Assembly: GCF_005221285.1 (NCBI RefSeq)
Contig: NZ_CP039886.1
Location: 434,001-498,000, forward strand
Source of the DNA: Neisseria flavescens
Lineage (GTDB): Bacteria; Pseudomonadota; Gammaproteobacteria; Burkholderiales; Neisseriaceae
Length of the DNA: 64,000 bases
Direction: 5' to 3'
Shown here in pieces: positions 1 through 8,179 of this stretch. Made by a program: the position numbers and the translations under genes. Position 1 is the stretch's first letter. Every line of letters begins with the position of its first letter. The notes beneath the pieces are model-generated. The model saw nothing but the letters and a program-made list of their open reading frames with translations. It was not told the origin of the DNA and made no database searches.

Positions 1-131
1 TCCATCAAAATGCGGTGCGCAGGGCCTTCAAGGTCGTCAAACTGTCCGTTTTTACCCGACCACCAGAAAAACCAGCCGATGATAAAGGCCAAAATAATGC
101 TGATGGGGACAAGGATAAACATACTTTCCAT
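1..131 (-). CDS. ccoS: CcoS, cbb3 oxidase assembly protein (partial)
   Basis: N-terminal 43 residues of a small inner-membrane protein; the rest lies beyond the window. After MESMFILVPIS comes a single hydrophobic helix and then GQFDDLEGPAHRIL, the conserved signature of CcoS. In the family, CcoS is needed for cofactor (copper/heme) maturation of cytochrome cbb3 oxidase. The start codon overlaps the stop of the upstream 101-residue gene in a TAATG arrangement, so the two are co-transcribed and probably translationally coupled. The related assembly genes ccoG and ccoH lie about 32 kb away in this window, so the set is dispersed. Identification is strong despite truncation. Confidence 0.9.
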   Translation of the reverse strand, partial: MESMFILVPISIILAFIIGWFFWWSGKNGQFDDLEGPAHRILM

Positions 132-436
132 TACATCGCTCCGGTCAAATCGGTCAGGATAAAGGTTTTACCGCTGATGGTCAGGTATTCGTTGCGCAAC
201 GCACCGATATTTTTATCGTCAAAAAACAATTCGATACGGTCTTTAACCACGCGCCAGTATTGCGGGATATCGGTTTGCTCAAAAGGCGACAATACCGCCG
301 CTTCGGCTGCATCTTCGCTTTGCAGCTTGATTGCGAAGCGTCCGCTTTGCGGCGGATTTTGTGATTCATCGTCTGCCAACATAATAAAAAATCCGGCGTG
401 TTCGCCGTCTTGAGTGTGGATACTGAAATAATGCAT
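131..436 (-). CDS. Hypothetical protein upstream of ccoS
   Basis: A 101-residue soluble-looking protein that I do not recognise. It has no signal peptide, no membrane helix and no cysteines; the middle is acidic (QSEDAAEAAV) and the C-terminus ends in TDLTGAM. The stop overlaps the ccoS start by one base, so it belongs to the same transcript. A DUS lies just upstream at 468-479. A role linked to respiratory-chain assembly would be inference from position only. Confidence 0.7.
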   Translation of the reverse strand: MHYFSIHTQDGEHAGFFIMLADDESQNPPQSGRFAIKLQSEDAAEAAVLSPFEQTDIPQYWRVVKDRIELFFDDKNIGALRNEYLTISGKTFILTDLTGAM

Positions 437-672
437 ATCGGGAAATCTTCAAAACCGCCGTCATTTTTTTCAGACGGCCTAAAATAAAATTCCGTCCATT
501 TTACATCAAATATTAAGTCAAGCAGCCGATTACATTTTTTGTTAGAATACGGCGTTTACTTTGTTAATCTATTCAGACCGCTACCCACTACGTCCCACAA
601 GGGGTGCAACATAGCCGGAGCAGCAGTAAGGTCCCGACAAAAAATGCCGTCTGAAACCTCAAGGAGCATAAA
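437..672. other. Intergenic region before ackA, two DUS
   Basis: Divergent spacer between the ccoS operon and ackA. It holds one AG-type DUS on the minus strand near 468-479 and one AT-type DUS (ATGCCGTCTGAA) at 644-655, immediately before the AAGGAG ribosome-binding site of ackA. The AT-rich stretch 480-560 probably holds divergent promoters, but I could not pick convincing hexamers. Confidence 0.5.
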
Positions 673-1867
673 ATGACACAAAAATTAATCTTGGTTTTGA
701 ACTGCGGTAGCTCTTCCCTCAAAGGTGCCGTATTGGATAACGACAGCGGCGAAGTGTTGCTGAGCTGCCTTGCCGAAAAACTCAATCTGCCCGATGCCTA
801 CATCACCTTCAAATTCAACGGCGAAAAACACAAAGTCGATCTGTCTGCCAAGCCCGACCACACCGGCGCAGTTGAAGCCCTGATGGAAGAACTCAAAGCC
901 CACGGCCTCGACAGCCGCATCGGCGCCATCGGCCACCGCGTTGTGAGCGGCGGCGAGTTGTACAGCGAATCCATCCTCGTTGACGACGAAGTCATCGCCG
1001 GCATCGAAAAATGTATTCCGCTCGCTCCGCTGCACAACCCGGCACACCTTTTGGGTCTGCGTGCCGCACAAAGCATTTTCAAAGGCCTGCCTAACGTTGT
1101 TGTATTTGACACCGCATTCCATCAAACCATGCCTGAACACGCTTACAAATATGCCGTTCCACATGAATTGTATGAAAAATACGGCTTGCGCCGCTACGGT
1201 GCACGGTACCAGCTACCGCTTCGTTTCTGACGAAACTGCACGCTTCCTCGGCAAAGACAAAAAAGACCTGCGCATGGTCATTGCCCACTTGGGTAACGGC
1301 GCATCTATCGCAGCAGTCGCCAATGGCGAATGTAAAGATACCAGCATGGGCCTGACTCCGCTGGAAGGCTTGGTAATGGGTACCCGCAGTGGCGATATCG
1401 ACCCTTCAGTTTTCAGCTTCTTGGCTGAAAATGCCAATATGACCATTTCCCAAATTACCGAAATGCTGAACAAAAAATCCGGCCTGCTCGGCATTTCCGG
1501 TCTGTCCAACGACTGCCGTACCATCGAAGAAGAAGCTGCCAACGGCCACGCAGGTGCCAAACTGGCTCTGGAAATTTTCATCTACCGCTTGGCTAAATAC
1601 ATCGGCAGCATGGCAGTAGCAGCCGGCGGTTTGGACGCATTGGTATTCACCGGCGGCATCGGCGAAAACTCCGACATCATCCGCGAACGCGTATTGGGCT
1701 ACTTGGGCTTCCTTGGTCTGCACATCGACCAAGAAGCCAACCTGAAAGCCCGCTTTGGTAACGCCGGTGTAATTACCACTGCCGACAGCAAAGCTGTTGC
1801 TGTTGTGATTCCTACCAACGAAGAATTGATGATTGCACACGATACTGCCCGTCTGAGCGGCCTGTAA
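673..1867 (+). pseudogene. ackA: Acetate kinase, broken by a 2-nt deletion
   Basis: Acetate kinase converts acetate and ATP to acetyl phosphate. The N-terminal part (673-1230 frame) starts LILVLNCGSSSLK and contains GHRVVSGGE and FDTAFH; the C-terminal part (ending 1867) contains HLGNG, FTGGIGENS and IPTNEE, all family motifs. The two parts are in different frames. At 1201-1206 the sequence reads GCACGG where the expected RYGAHGTSY motif needs GCACACGG, so a CA dinucleotide is missing. Restoring it gives one 398-residue protein, the normal length. A good AAGGAG site precedes the ATG and a rho-independent terminator follows. As written the product is truncated to 185 residues. It could be a sequencing error, or a real inactivation if another ackA exists elsewhere. 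Confidence 0.9.
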
Positions 1868-1880
1868 TCCGTCATTATTA

Positions 1881-1908
1881 AAACCTGCCCGTAAGGGCAG
1901 GTTTTTTT
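1881..1908 (+). terminator. Rho-independent terminator of ackA
   Basis: Ten-base stem AAACCTGCCC, loop GTAA, perfect complement GGGCAGGTTT, then a run of T. It sits 14 bases after the ackA stop codon. Confidence 0.9.
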
Positions 1909-2015
1909 ATTGTGTATAGATGAAGAAAATTTTGAGAATATATTGAAAAAAGCCGGCAAACATTGTGTTTACCGGCTTTTTAATCAGTGCAGTATTAAGA
2001 TACTGATAGATAGGT

Positions 2016-4775
2016 TTAGAACTTATAGCTGATGGTAAACAGCAAAGTCCTGCCTCGTGCGTAGTTGTTCAAGACGGAGCGCGTTGTGCCGCCATATTTG
2101 CCATTGCATAAACCGTTGTCACATTCGACTTCTTCGTCATCTAAACCGCCTTTTCTTTCAAATACGCTGAAATAGCGCTGGGTTGCGGCATCATTTGCGG
2201 CATCCAAAGGATCGACATAGCGTTTATTGAACGCATTTTGAATATCAAAACGAAGGATCAGGTTTTTCTTCGGTTCATAATTGGCATAGAAATCAAAAAT
2301 CAGCGGCTGTCTGTTGATGCTTTCTGTTTTTTTGATCACCCTTCCGCCCGTTTTCCATGAAGAGTAGGTATTGTCACCGGTTGTACCGTCAACAAATTCC
2401 TCCTCAGTAGTCGCCCGTGTACTTTTGCCGTAATAGCGCATAATACCACCGACGGTCAATTTGTTGCCCAACCATCGAGACCCTAATTCAAACCGACCGT
2501 AATCTCGGGGTAGGCGTGAAATTTTGCTTAAGCCGTAGCCCTGTTTGATTTGGTCTTCTTTAGAAGAGTTGCGGGGCGATTCGCTGGCATCGCTATAATT
2601 GGTCGGTTGGTTGGTTTTTTGATATGCGTAAGACAGGGTTGTAAAAAAGCGGCCGAAATCATAGTTCATTTCCACTTCCAAACCATTTTTATGGACAGGT
2701 TTGGCATAGTTTCGATGCTGGATAGAGTATGTCAGGCCGGTACTGGTTACCCAGCTGGGTGCTTTATCCAAATCCCACCATTTGCCATAAACATTGTGGA
2801 TATAGTTGTTTATCCTGCTGCGATAGGCGACCAGTTTGAAACCTAATACATCGTCCGGCTTGAAAATCCCTTTTTTGAAGGTATTGAAGCCTATTTGGTA
2901 AGTATTGGCCTGTTCCGGCTTAAGGGCGGTATTGACGCCCGAGTCGCCGATTTGTGAAAAATACATTTCTTGAATATTCGGCATTCTATGCGTACGCGAA
3001 TAGCTGATAAACGGCATAAAGTAATCATTAACATTGATGTTTAATGCCACCGAATGGTTTACCGCATGCTTTTTACCGGATTTGGTATAAACCGGTTCGT
3101 AAAGGTCGCAGCTTGGCGTGCAATGCTGTTTATAAATTTCAGAATCTTCTCCAAATGCTTTTTTAAAGTCTTCTGGGGTATTGAAGTAGTCGGTATATTC
3201 ACCCTTGTAGCGGTAGTTGACCATATTGGCGCTGTAATTCAATTGATAAATGCCTTTTTTCAAGGAAGTATCAAAATAGAACGTATTGAATTTTTGCTGG
3301 CCTGAAGGTTGCAATATGGTTGATTTTTGAGGAAATAATCCTTTGTCGCCTTTGAAGCGGCCTAAAAAGCTGTACAGGCCGGCATCTTGATCCGGGCCGT
3401 TGTAAAACAGGCTCAGCTCTTCCGGAAAGCGGTTTTTACTGTATTGGTTTTTAAAGAAATTGAAACCGACGGTGGCTTTTAAATCTGTTTTTTGGGGAAG
3501 TTTGAAAGAAAAGCTGTTGTTGATATCCAAAAGATTGGCTGTGTTTTTGGTTTCCAAATAATCAAGCAGCCCCCATCCCGAAAAACGTGAGTTTTTCGGA
3601 TATTTTTGTTTTCCCAGATTATGGGCGGCCAATACGTTTAAATCGACATAATCGCCAATGTTTAAATTGTAATTGGCTTGGTAGTTGCGGTTTTCTACTT
3701 TGCGGCTGCCGATGCGGTTGTTCATGGTACGAAGCTGAAGGTCCAGCTTGTTGTTGTCGTTTTCGTATTCCACTTTGACCAAATGGCTGTTTGAGCGTTG
3801 TTGCAGGCTGGTCGGGTCGATAGGTGTCAGATCCCATTGCGGTGCCAAATTCTCTTTCCAGCCTCTTTCCAAGTCATCGACATAATCTCTTTGCAAAACT
3901 TCAGGATCGTTATATTTTTTGGAGAAAGGGTAGTCCCAATAGCTTTTACCAGCCGCATTGGGCTTGGAAAAGTCGCGAACCCAACGATTTTGCCCTTGGT
4001 CGAATTTTAATAAGTTGCGTTCAAAATATTCTTGTTTTTTATGGTCCAGATATTCCTCGCCAAAATTGCCGATACGCTGACCGCCGCCGCCTACTTTATA
4101 GTTTTGCTCGACATTACGGTGGCTGTAACCATATAACGCACCAAGGCGCGCACCGCTGTCAAACCATTTTTGTACCGCTCCGGTTGCCATAAAATTGCTT
4201 TTGGTGCTGTTTGTGCCGGTCAATCCTTTGGTCAAGAGGCCGAAGGTATTGTTTCCGTGTACCACATCGTCTACCCGTAAAGTACGGAAATTGGCTGTAC
4301 CGGATAAGGCATTGATGCCGTTGGCACCCGTGAAACTGCCTTTGGTTACATCCACGCCGGCAATAAAATTGGGATCCAGTGCCGTACCGAATTGCGAGGA
4401 GCTGCCGCTGCGTCCGGCATCGGCAGAAGTGGAATAGAAGGTTTGGGTGACGCCGTCAACCATCGTATTGACGCGTCCCAAACCGCTATCGCCACGGATA
4501 TTGACCGCCAATACCCCCGATCCCTTGTCTTGTTGGGTAAAAACGCCGGGCATGCTCCGCACGATGGCATCGATGTTTTCGCTGGATTGATAAACGCGTT
4601 CACGCGAACTTTTGGCTTGGCCTTCGGTAAAAACTTTTTTCTCTTTGGCAATGTATTTACCTTTGACTTGAATTTCATCAAGCTCTTGAGTTGAAACCTC
4701 GTCTTCTGCGTGTGCGATACTTGTTATAGCCAGTAAAGATAATGTCAGTAGATTTAATTTGAAATTCGGATTCAT
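2016..4775 (-). CDS. tdfH: TdfH/CbpA-type TonB-dependent outer-membrane receptor
   Basis: A 919-residue outer-membrane receptor. It has a signal peptide (1-23, ending AHA), a short linker with DEIQVKGK, a plug domain (about 45-170, with VNIRGDSGLGRVNTMVDGVTQ), and a 22-strand-type barrel ending in the terminal phenylalanine of TISYKF. From memory it aligns throughout with meningococcal NMB1497 (TdfH, CbpA), the receptor that takes zinc from calprotectin, including FARGRT-like and RTHRMPNIQEMYFSQ segments. The match is recall, not a search. A GAGG site precedes the ATG, and a candidate Zur operator overlaps the promoter region, which fits known zinc repression of this receptor. The gene is monocistronic here. 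A different ligand cannot be excluded, since extracellular loops vary between species. Confidence 0.88.
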   Translation of the reverse strand: MNPNFKLNLLTLSLLAITSIAHAEDEVSTQELDEIQVKGKYIAKEKKVFTEGQAKSSRERVYQSSENIDAIVRSMPGVFTQQDKGSGVLAVNIRGDSGLGRVNTMVDGVTQTFYSTSADAGRSGSSSQFGTALDPNFIAGVDVTKGSFTGANGINALSGTANFRTLRVDDVVHGNNTFGLLTKGLTGTNSTKSNFMATGAVQKWFDSGARLGALYGYSHRNVEQNYKVGGGGQRIGNFGEEYLDHKKQEYFERNLLKFDQGQNRWVRDFSKPNAAGKSYWDYPFSKKYNDPEVLQRDYVDDLERGWKENLAPQWDLTPIDPTSLQQRSNSHLVKVEYENDNNKLDLQLRTMNNRIGSRKVENRNYQANYNLNIGDYVDLNVLAAHNLGKQKYPKNSRFSGWGLLDYLETKNTANLLDINNSFSFKLPQKTDLKATVGFNFFKNQYSKNRFPEELSLFYNGPDQDAGLYSFLGRFKGDKGLFPQKSTILQPSGQQKFNTFYFDTSLKKGIYQLNYSANMVNYRYKGEYTDYFNTPEDFKKAFGEDSEIYKQHCTPSCDLYEPVYTKSGKKHAVNHSVALNINVNDYFMPFISYSRTHRMPNIQEMYFSQIGDSGVNTALKPEQANTYQIGFNTFKKGIFKPDDVLGFKLVAYRSRINNYIHNVYGKWWDLDKAPSWVTSTGLTYSIQHRNYAKPVHKNGLEVEMNYDFGRFFTTLSYAYQKTNQPTNYSDASESPRNSSKEDQIKQGYGLSKISRLPRDYGRFELGSRWLGNKLTVGGIMRYYGKSTRATTEEEFVDGTTGDNTYSSWKTGGRVIKKTESINRQPLIFDFYANYEPKKNLILRFDIQNAFNKRYVDPLDAANDAATQRYFSVFERKGGLDDEEVECDNGLCNGKYGGTTRSVLNNYARGRTLLFTISYKF

Positions 4776-4798
4776 GATAGTTACCTCAGAAACGAAGC

Positions 4799-4813
4799 CG
4801 TTACTTTATAACA
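4799..4813. promoter_or_regulatory. Candidate Zur operator of tdfH
   Basis: CGTTACTTTATAACA matches the neisserial Zur palindrome TGTTAT-N3-ATAACA at 10 of 12 fixed positions. It lies 24 bases upstream of the tdfH ATG. Zur repression of the meningococcal orthologue is established; the site here is inferred from pattern only. The window also encodes Zur at 6692-7165. Confidence 0.6.
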
Positions 4814-5110
4814 TATTATTAAACTTTACAAATATTTTGATAATGGTTTTTTTTGTTAAAAAATAAAGCAGATTCTTGTTTCAGGAGATAATCCACCCGC
4901 ATATGATTCATCTGGCTGAAAAGATAAAGCAGGCCTGAATTTGAATTTGGTTGGTCGAGAAGAAGGGAGTAATTGGATTTAAACAGCCGGAAGAAGAAAA
5001 TTTGATTGCGATATGTGAATTGAGCCGTCGGTTTAAAATGAAGTCCAAAAAACATGAAATGCAAAATATAAAGTCAATATAGAATAGAAAGATTTGAAGT
5101 CATTTGAAGA
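4814..5110. other. AT-rich intergenic region, no clear gene
   Basis: About 300 bases between divergently read tdfH and the 3' end of the cytochrome c' gene. An 81-codon open frame exists on the minus strand (4819-5064), but it is AT-driven, lacks a good ribosome-binding site and resembles nothing I know. No DUS or repeat was seen apart from the terminator that follows. Confidence 0.5.
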
Positions 5111-5146
5111 AAAGGCCGTCTGAAAATGATATTTCAGACGGCCTTT
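5111..5146. terminator. Inverted DUS pair, terminator of the cytochrome c' gene
   Basis: AAAGGCCGTCTGAAA and its perfect complement separated by six bases, with A and T runs outside. It lies 14 bases past the stop of the minus-strand cytochrome gene. This is the typical neisserial terminator built from two facing uptake sequences. Confidence 0.85.
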
Positions 5147-5159
5147 ATTGTTTTAAGCC

Positions 5160-5621
5160 TTATTCCGGACCGCGGAATGTGTCGTGGCAGGATTTGCAGG
5201 TTGCACCGGTTTCACCGTAAGCAGCTTTGATTTCTTCCAGTTTGCCGGTTTGGGCGGCGGCGTTGAGTTTCTCAACCGCTGCGACGAATTTTTCTTCTTC
5301 GGCTTTGAATGTGGCTGTGTCTGTCCAGATGGCAGGCAGGGCGCGGCCGTTGCCTTGAGGGTCGGATTCAAACAGGGTGAACGGTTTTTTGCTGTTTTCA
5401 GCAAAAGTGGCTGCAGCTTGTTTGAATTTTTCAACGTCGTAAGGCTCTTCGTCTTTGACCATTTTGCCCATACGGGTAAACTCAGGCATCATGGATTTGA
5501 ACGCGGCCGTACGGTCTTCGGAAATAGGGCCTTTAGGCTGGGAAGGCGCACCGCTGCCGCCGCAGGCGGAAAGGGTAAGCACCACGGCTGCCAAGGCAAC
5601 TGGGATAAAACGGGTTTTCAT
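5160..5621 (-). CDS. cycP: Cytochrome c', periplasmic lipoprotein
   Basis: A 153-residue protein with a lipoprotein signal (LTLSAC, lipidated Cys about 20) and one c-type heme motif, CKSCH, very close to the C-terminus (about 143-147). A single C-terminal CxxCH on an all-helical body is the hallmark of cytochrome c', a four-helix-bundle heme protein that binds nitric oxide and protects denitrifying neisseriae from it. Residues TRMGKM and the KEEKFVAAVEKLNAAA-like helices fit this fold. It has its own ATG start with an upstream GGACAC-rich leader and a DUS-pair terminator. The identification rests on motif placement and length and is strong; the NO role is family knowledge. Confidence 0.87.
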   Translation of the reverse strand: MKTRFIPVALAAVVLTLSACGGSGAPSQPKGPISEDRTAAFKSMMPEFTRMGKMVKDEEPYDVEKFKQAAATFAENSKKPFTLFESDPQGNGRALPAIWTDTATFKAEEEKFVAAVEKLNAAAQTGKLEEIKAAYGETGATCKSCHDTFRGPE

Positions 5622-5753
5622 ATGGAGTGTGTCCTATTGTGATGATATGATTATCGTTAAATTTAGAATCAGTCGGTCAAACGCTCAGGCCGTCTGATAA
5701 GGCGTTATCATACCTTAAACCCAAGTCTGAAACGAGTATAGAAAGGAAACGAT

Positions 5754-6578
5754 ATGGCAATTTTGATTACTGGAGCATCGGCAGGATTCGGTGCGGCGAT
5801 GTGCCGCACCTTTGTTGCGGCAGGCTATCATGTCATCGGCGCGGCACGGCGCGAAGACAAATTGCAGCAGTTGGCAGAGGAATTGGGCGAGCAGTTTTAC
5901 CCTTTGGAAATGGATGTTTCGCGTACGGAGTCGATTCAAAACGCTTTGAACAGCCTGCCCGAGCATTTAGCTGAAATCGATTGCCTGATCAACAACGCCG
6001 GTTTGGCTTTAGGTTTGGATTCCGCCGATAAAGCCGATTTTGGCGATTGGGAAACCATGATTCAAACCAATATCATCGGCCTGACTTTTCTGACCCGCCA
6101 GATTTTGCCGCAGATGGTAGCGCGCAAACAGGGCTACATCATCAATTTGGGTTCGATTGCCGGCAGTTATGCTTATTCCGGCAGTAATGTCTATGGCGCG
6201 ACCAAGGCTTTTGTGCGCCAATTCAGTATGAACCTGCGCGCCGAATTGGCAGACAAAAACATCCGCATTACCAATATCGAACCGGGTTTGTGCGGCGATA
6301 CCGAGTTTTCCAACGTCCGTTTCAAAGGCGACGATCAGCGTGCGGCCGAGGTCTATGAGAATGTCGAGTTTATCCAGCCGCAAGATATTGCCGATACCGC
6401 TTTATGGCTCTATCAGCGTCCTGCGCGGATGAACGTCAATTCCATCGAAATCATGCCGGTTGCCCAGACCTTCGCAGGTATGAAAGTTTACCGCGATGAG
6501 CCTGCTCTGGTGAAGGAGGAAACGTTTGAAAAACAAAGCATGTCTTTGTTTGGAAAAATTAAATCTTGGTTTAAGTAA
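5754..6578 (+). CDS. YdfG-like short-chain dehydrogenase
   Basis: A 274-residue NAD(P)-dependent oxidoreductase of the classical SDR family. Visible motifs are the nucleotide-binding TGASAGFG (6-13), NNAG (80-83) and the catalytic set Ser134, Tyr147 and Lys151 in YGATK. The overall sequence (REDKLQQLAEELG, IEPGLCGDTEFS) resembles E. coli YdfG, which oxidises 3-hydroxy acids such as L-allo-threonine and serine using NADP. The C-terminal 25 residues form a short basic tail beyond the usual YdfG length (248). An AAAGGAAA ribosome site precedes the ATG, and an inverted DUS pair terminates the gene. The substrate is inferred from family only. Confidence 0.85.
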   Translation: MAILITGASAGFGAAMCRTFVAAGYHVIGAARREDKLQQLAEELGEQFYPLEMDVSRTESIQNALNSLPEHLAEIDCLINNAGLALGLDSADKADFGDWETMIQTNIIGLTFLTRQILPQMVARKQGYIINLGSIAGSYAYSGSNVYGATKAFVRQFSMNLRAELADKNIRITNIEPGLCGDTEFSNVRFKGDDQRAAEVYENVEFIQPQDIADTALWLYQRPARMNVNSIEIMPVAQTFAGMKVYRDEPALVKEETFEKQSMSLFGKIKSWFK

Positions 6579-6586
6579 TCGGCATC

Positions 6587-6613
6587 AGGCCGTCTGAACA
6601 TTTCAGACGGCCT
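6587..6613. terminator. Inverted DUS pair after the SDR gene
   Basis: AGGCCGTCTGAA, three-base loop, then its complement and a T-containing tail. It lies eight bases downstream of the SDR stop codon. Confidence 0.8.
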
Positions 6614-6691
6614 CTTTGTTATCTGAAATTGAACAAACACGTTATAATGTAATTTTTTATTAACAAGGCCGTCTGAAAGGCTGTTTCAGTT

Positions 6692-7165
6692 ATGAACGCA
6701 ATCAAACAAAAAATCTTAGAACAAGCGCAGCGCGATGGTGTGCAGGTAACCGCATTGCGCGAGCAAGTGCTTGATATTGTTTTGAAACAAAGCGGTGTGA
6801 TTAAAGCCTACAACGTCTTGTCGCAGATGCAGCAGCAAAGCGAGGGCGCAGTTGCGCCGCCGACGGCCTACCGCGCCCTTGATTTTTGGGCGGAGCAGGG
6901 CGTTTTGCACAAAGTGGCGGCGGTCAACGGCTATATTCTATGCAGCCACGCGCAGCACGAGTGCGACGACCATTGCCATGACCACGAAGAAGCCGAAGCG
7001 CACCACAGCGCGTTTATTTTGGTTTGTACCGAATGCGGTACGGCAGACGAGCAGACCTTGAGCCAAGAATGGGCGGCATTGCGTGCAGGCGTGGCCGAAA
7101 CCGGTTTCTCATTAAAAGAAGAACATGTTGTTTTAACAGGAATTTGTAGAAAATGTCAGAAGTAA
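6692..7165 (+). CDS. zur: Zur, zinc-responsive Fur-family repressor
   Basis: A 157-residue Fur-family protein. An N-terminal winged helix (about 15-80, with PPTAYRALDFWAEQGVLHKV as the recognition region) is followed by a dimerisation domain. Structural-zinc cysteines appear as C112-x2-C115 and C152-x2-C155. A His/Cys/acid-rich insert, CDDHCHDHEEAEAHH (91-105), is typical of Zur rather than Fur and may sense zinc. Zur with zinc represses uptake genes such as znuD, znuABC and tdfH in neisseriae. The 3' end overlaps the next gene, a COG0523 GTPase, by 13 bases, so the two form an operon. Upstream AT-rich DNA (6641-6660) contains TATAAT but no convincing operator. Confidence 0.9.
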   Translation: MNAIKQKILEQAQRDGVQVTALREQVLDIVLKQSGVIKAYNVLSQMQQQSEGAVAPPTAYRALDFWAEQGVLHKVAAVNGYILCSHAQHECDDHCHDHEEAEAHHSAFILVCTECGTADEQTLSQEWAALRAGVAETGFSLKEEHVVLTGICRKCQK

Positions 7166-8082
7166 AAAAGACCAAAGCCCACCTGATTTCAGGCTTCCTT
7201 GGAACAGGCAAAACCACCGCCCTCAAAAGTCTGATGGCGCAAAAAGACCCGAATGAAAAATGGGTCATCATCGTCAACGAATTTGGCGAAATCGGCATTG
7301 ACGGCGCTGTCTTGAGCGACAACGGCATTCCCGTGGCAGAAATCGCCGGCGGTTGTTTGTGTTGTACTGCCGGCGCACAAATGGGTACAACCGTACAAAA
7401 AATGCTGCGCGATGCCCAACCCGACCGCTTGATGATTGAAGCCAGCGGTCTGGCGCACGCCGCCAGCGTTATCGACGAACTGAAAGCCAAGCCGCTTGAC
7501 AGTATGCTGGAAATCGGCGCCGTCTTTACCGTTGTCGATCCGCGCCAATTCATTAATCCCGATTATGCGCAACAAGCCTTGTATAAAGACCAAATCGGCA
7601 TTTGCGACGTATTGGTCGCCAGCAAAACCGATTTGTGCACGCCCGAGCAGCTGGCTGAGTTTCACGATAAAGCGGCCAAGCTGTTCCCGCCTAAAGCCAA
7701 AGTGGTTGAAGTTCAAAATGCGCAACTTGACATCCAATGGCTTGATATTCCCGTTGTCGAAAAATCGCGCTACCGCCTCAAAGCTCTGCCGGACAACACC
7801 ATGGGCTTCCAGTCTCAAGGCTTCACTTTCCCTGCCGGACGTGATTTCGACGGCGAAAAACTGACCGATTTCTTTAACGACCTGCCTAAATTTACAGACG
7901 GCCTCGTCCGCGCCAAAGGCGTGTTCCAAGTACTCGGTACATGGGTATGGCTGAACTGGGTGGATGGTCAATGGGGCGCAAACCAAGTTTCATGGCGTCG
8001 CGATTCCCGCTTTGAGCTGATTGCCAAATCGTTTGACGCGGATTTGATTGAGAAGAAATTGCAAGAGGCGTTGGAGAAGTAA
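7153..8082 (+). CDS. COG0523 (CobW/ZigA-type) metal-binding GTPase
   Basis: A 309-residue G3E-family GTPase. Seen are the P-loop GFLGTGKT (14-21), the metal-binding motif CLCC (Cys68, Cys70, Cys71), EASGLA of the switch region and a SKTD guanine-specificity motif. The C-terminal CobW_C domain covers roughly 215-300. Proteins of this family that are encoded with Zur act as zinc chaperones, delivering metal to client enzymes under zinc limitation. The start ATG lies inside the last codons of zur (13-base overlap), a strong contextual sign of a zinc role. A DUS core (TTTACAGACGGCC-like, near 7890) lies inside the gene. Client proteins cannot be deduced. Confidence 0.9.
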   Translation: MSEVKKTKAHLISGFLGTGKTTALKSLMAQKDPNEKWVIIVNEFGEIGIDGAVLSDNGIPVAEIAGGCLCCTAGAQMGTTVQKMLRDAQPDRLMIEASGLAHAASVIDELKAKPLDSMLEIGAVFTVVDPRQFINPDYAQQALYKDQIGICDVLVASKTDLCTPEQLAEFHDKAAKLFPPKAKVVEVQNAQLDIQWLDIPVVEKSRYRLKALPDNTMGFQSQGFTFPAGRDFDGEKLTDFFNDLPKFTDGLVRAKGVFQVLGTWVWLNWVDGQWGANQVSWRRDSRFELIAKSFDADLIEKKLQEALEK

Positions 8083-8116
8083 ATCATCGGCCAAACGCTT
8101 ATTAATCCGTTACTAT

Positions 8117-8148
8117 ATGCCGTCTGAAGTCAGCGGTTTCAGACGGCC
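8117..8148. terminator. Mixed-dialect inverted DUS pair after the COG0523 gene
   Basis: ATGCCGTCTGAA on the plus strand faces AGGCCGTCTGAA on the minus strand across a nine-base loop. It separates the zur operon from the permease genes. The two arms are different DUS dialects, which is unusual in this window. Confidence 0.75.
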
Positions 8149-8179
8149 TTCAAATCAAAAAATAGAGGAACACTTTACC

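Noticed and set aside
685..1164. 159-codon frame opposite ackA
   Set aside because: Shadow of the acetate kinase gene; no motif, no ribosome site.
4819..5064. 81-codon minus-strand frame downstream of the cytochrome c' gene
   Set aside because: AT-driven, no convincing start signal and no recognisable protein features.
6641..6656. Possible Zur box upstream of zur
   Set aside because: Only 8 of 12 fixed positions match and TATAAT there is better explained as a promoter element.
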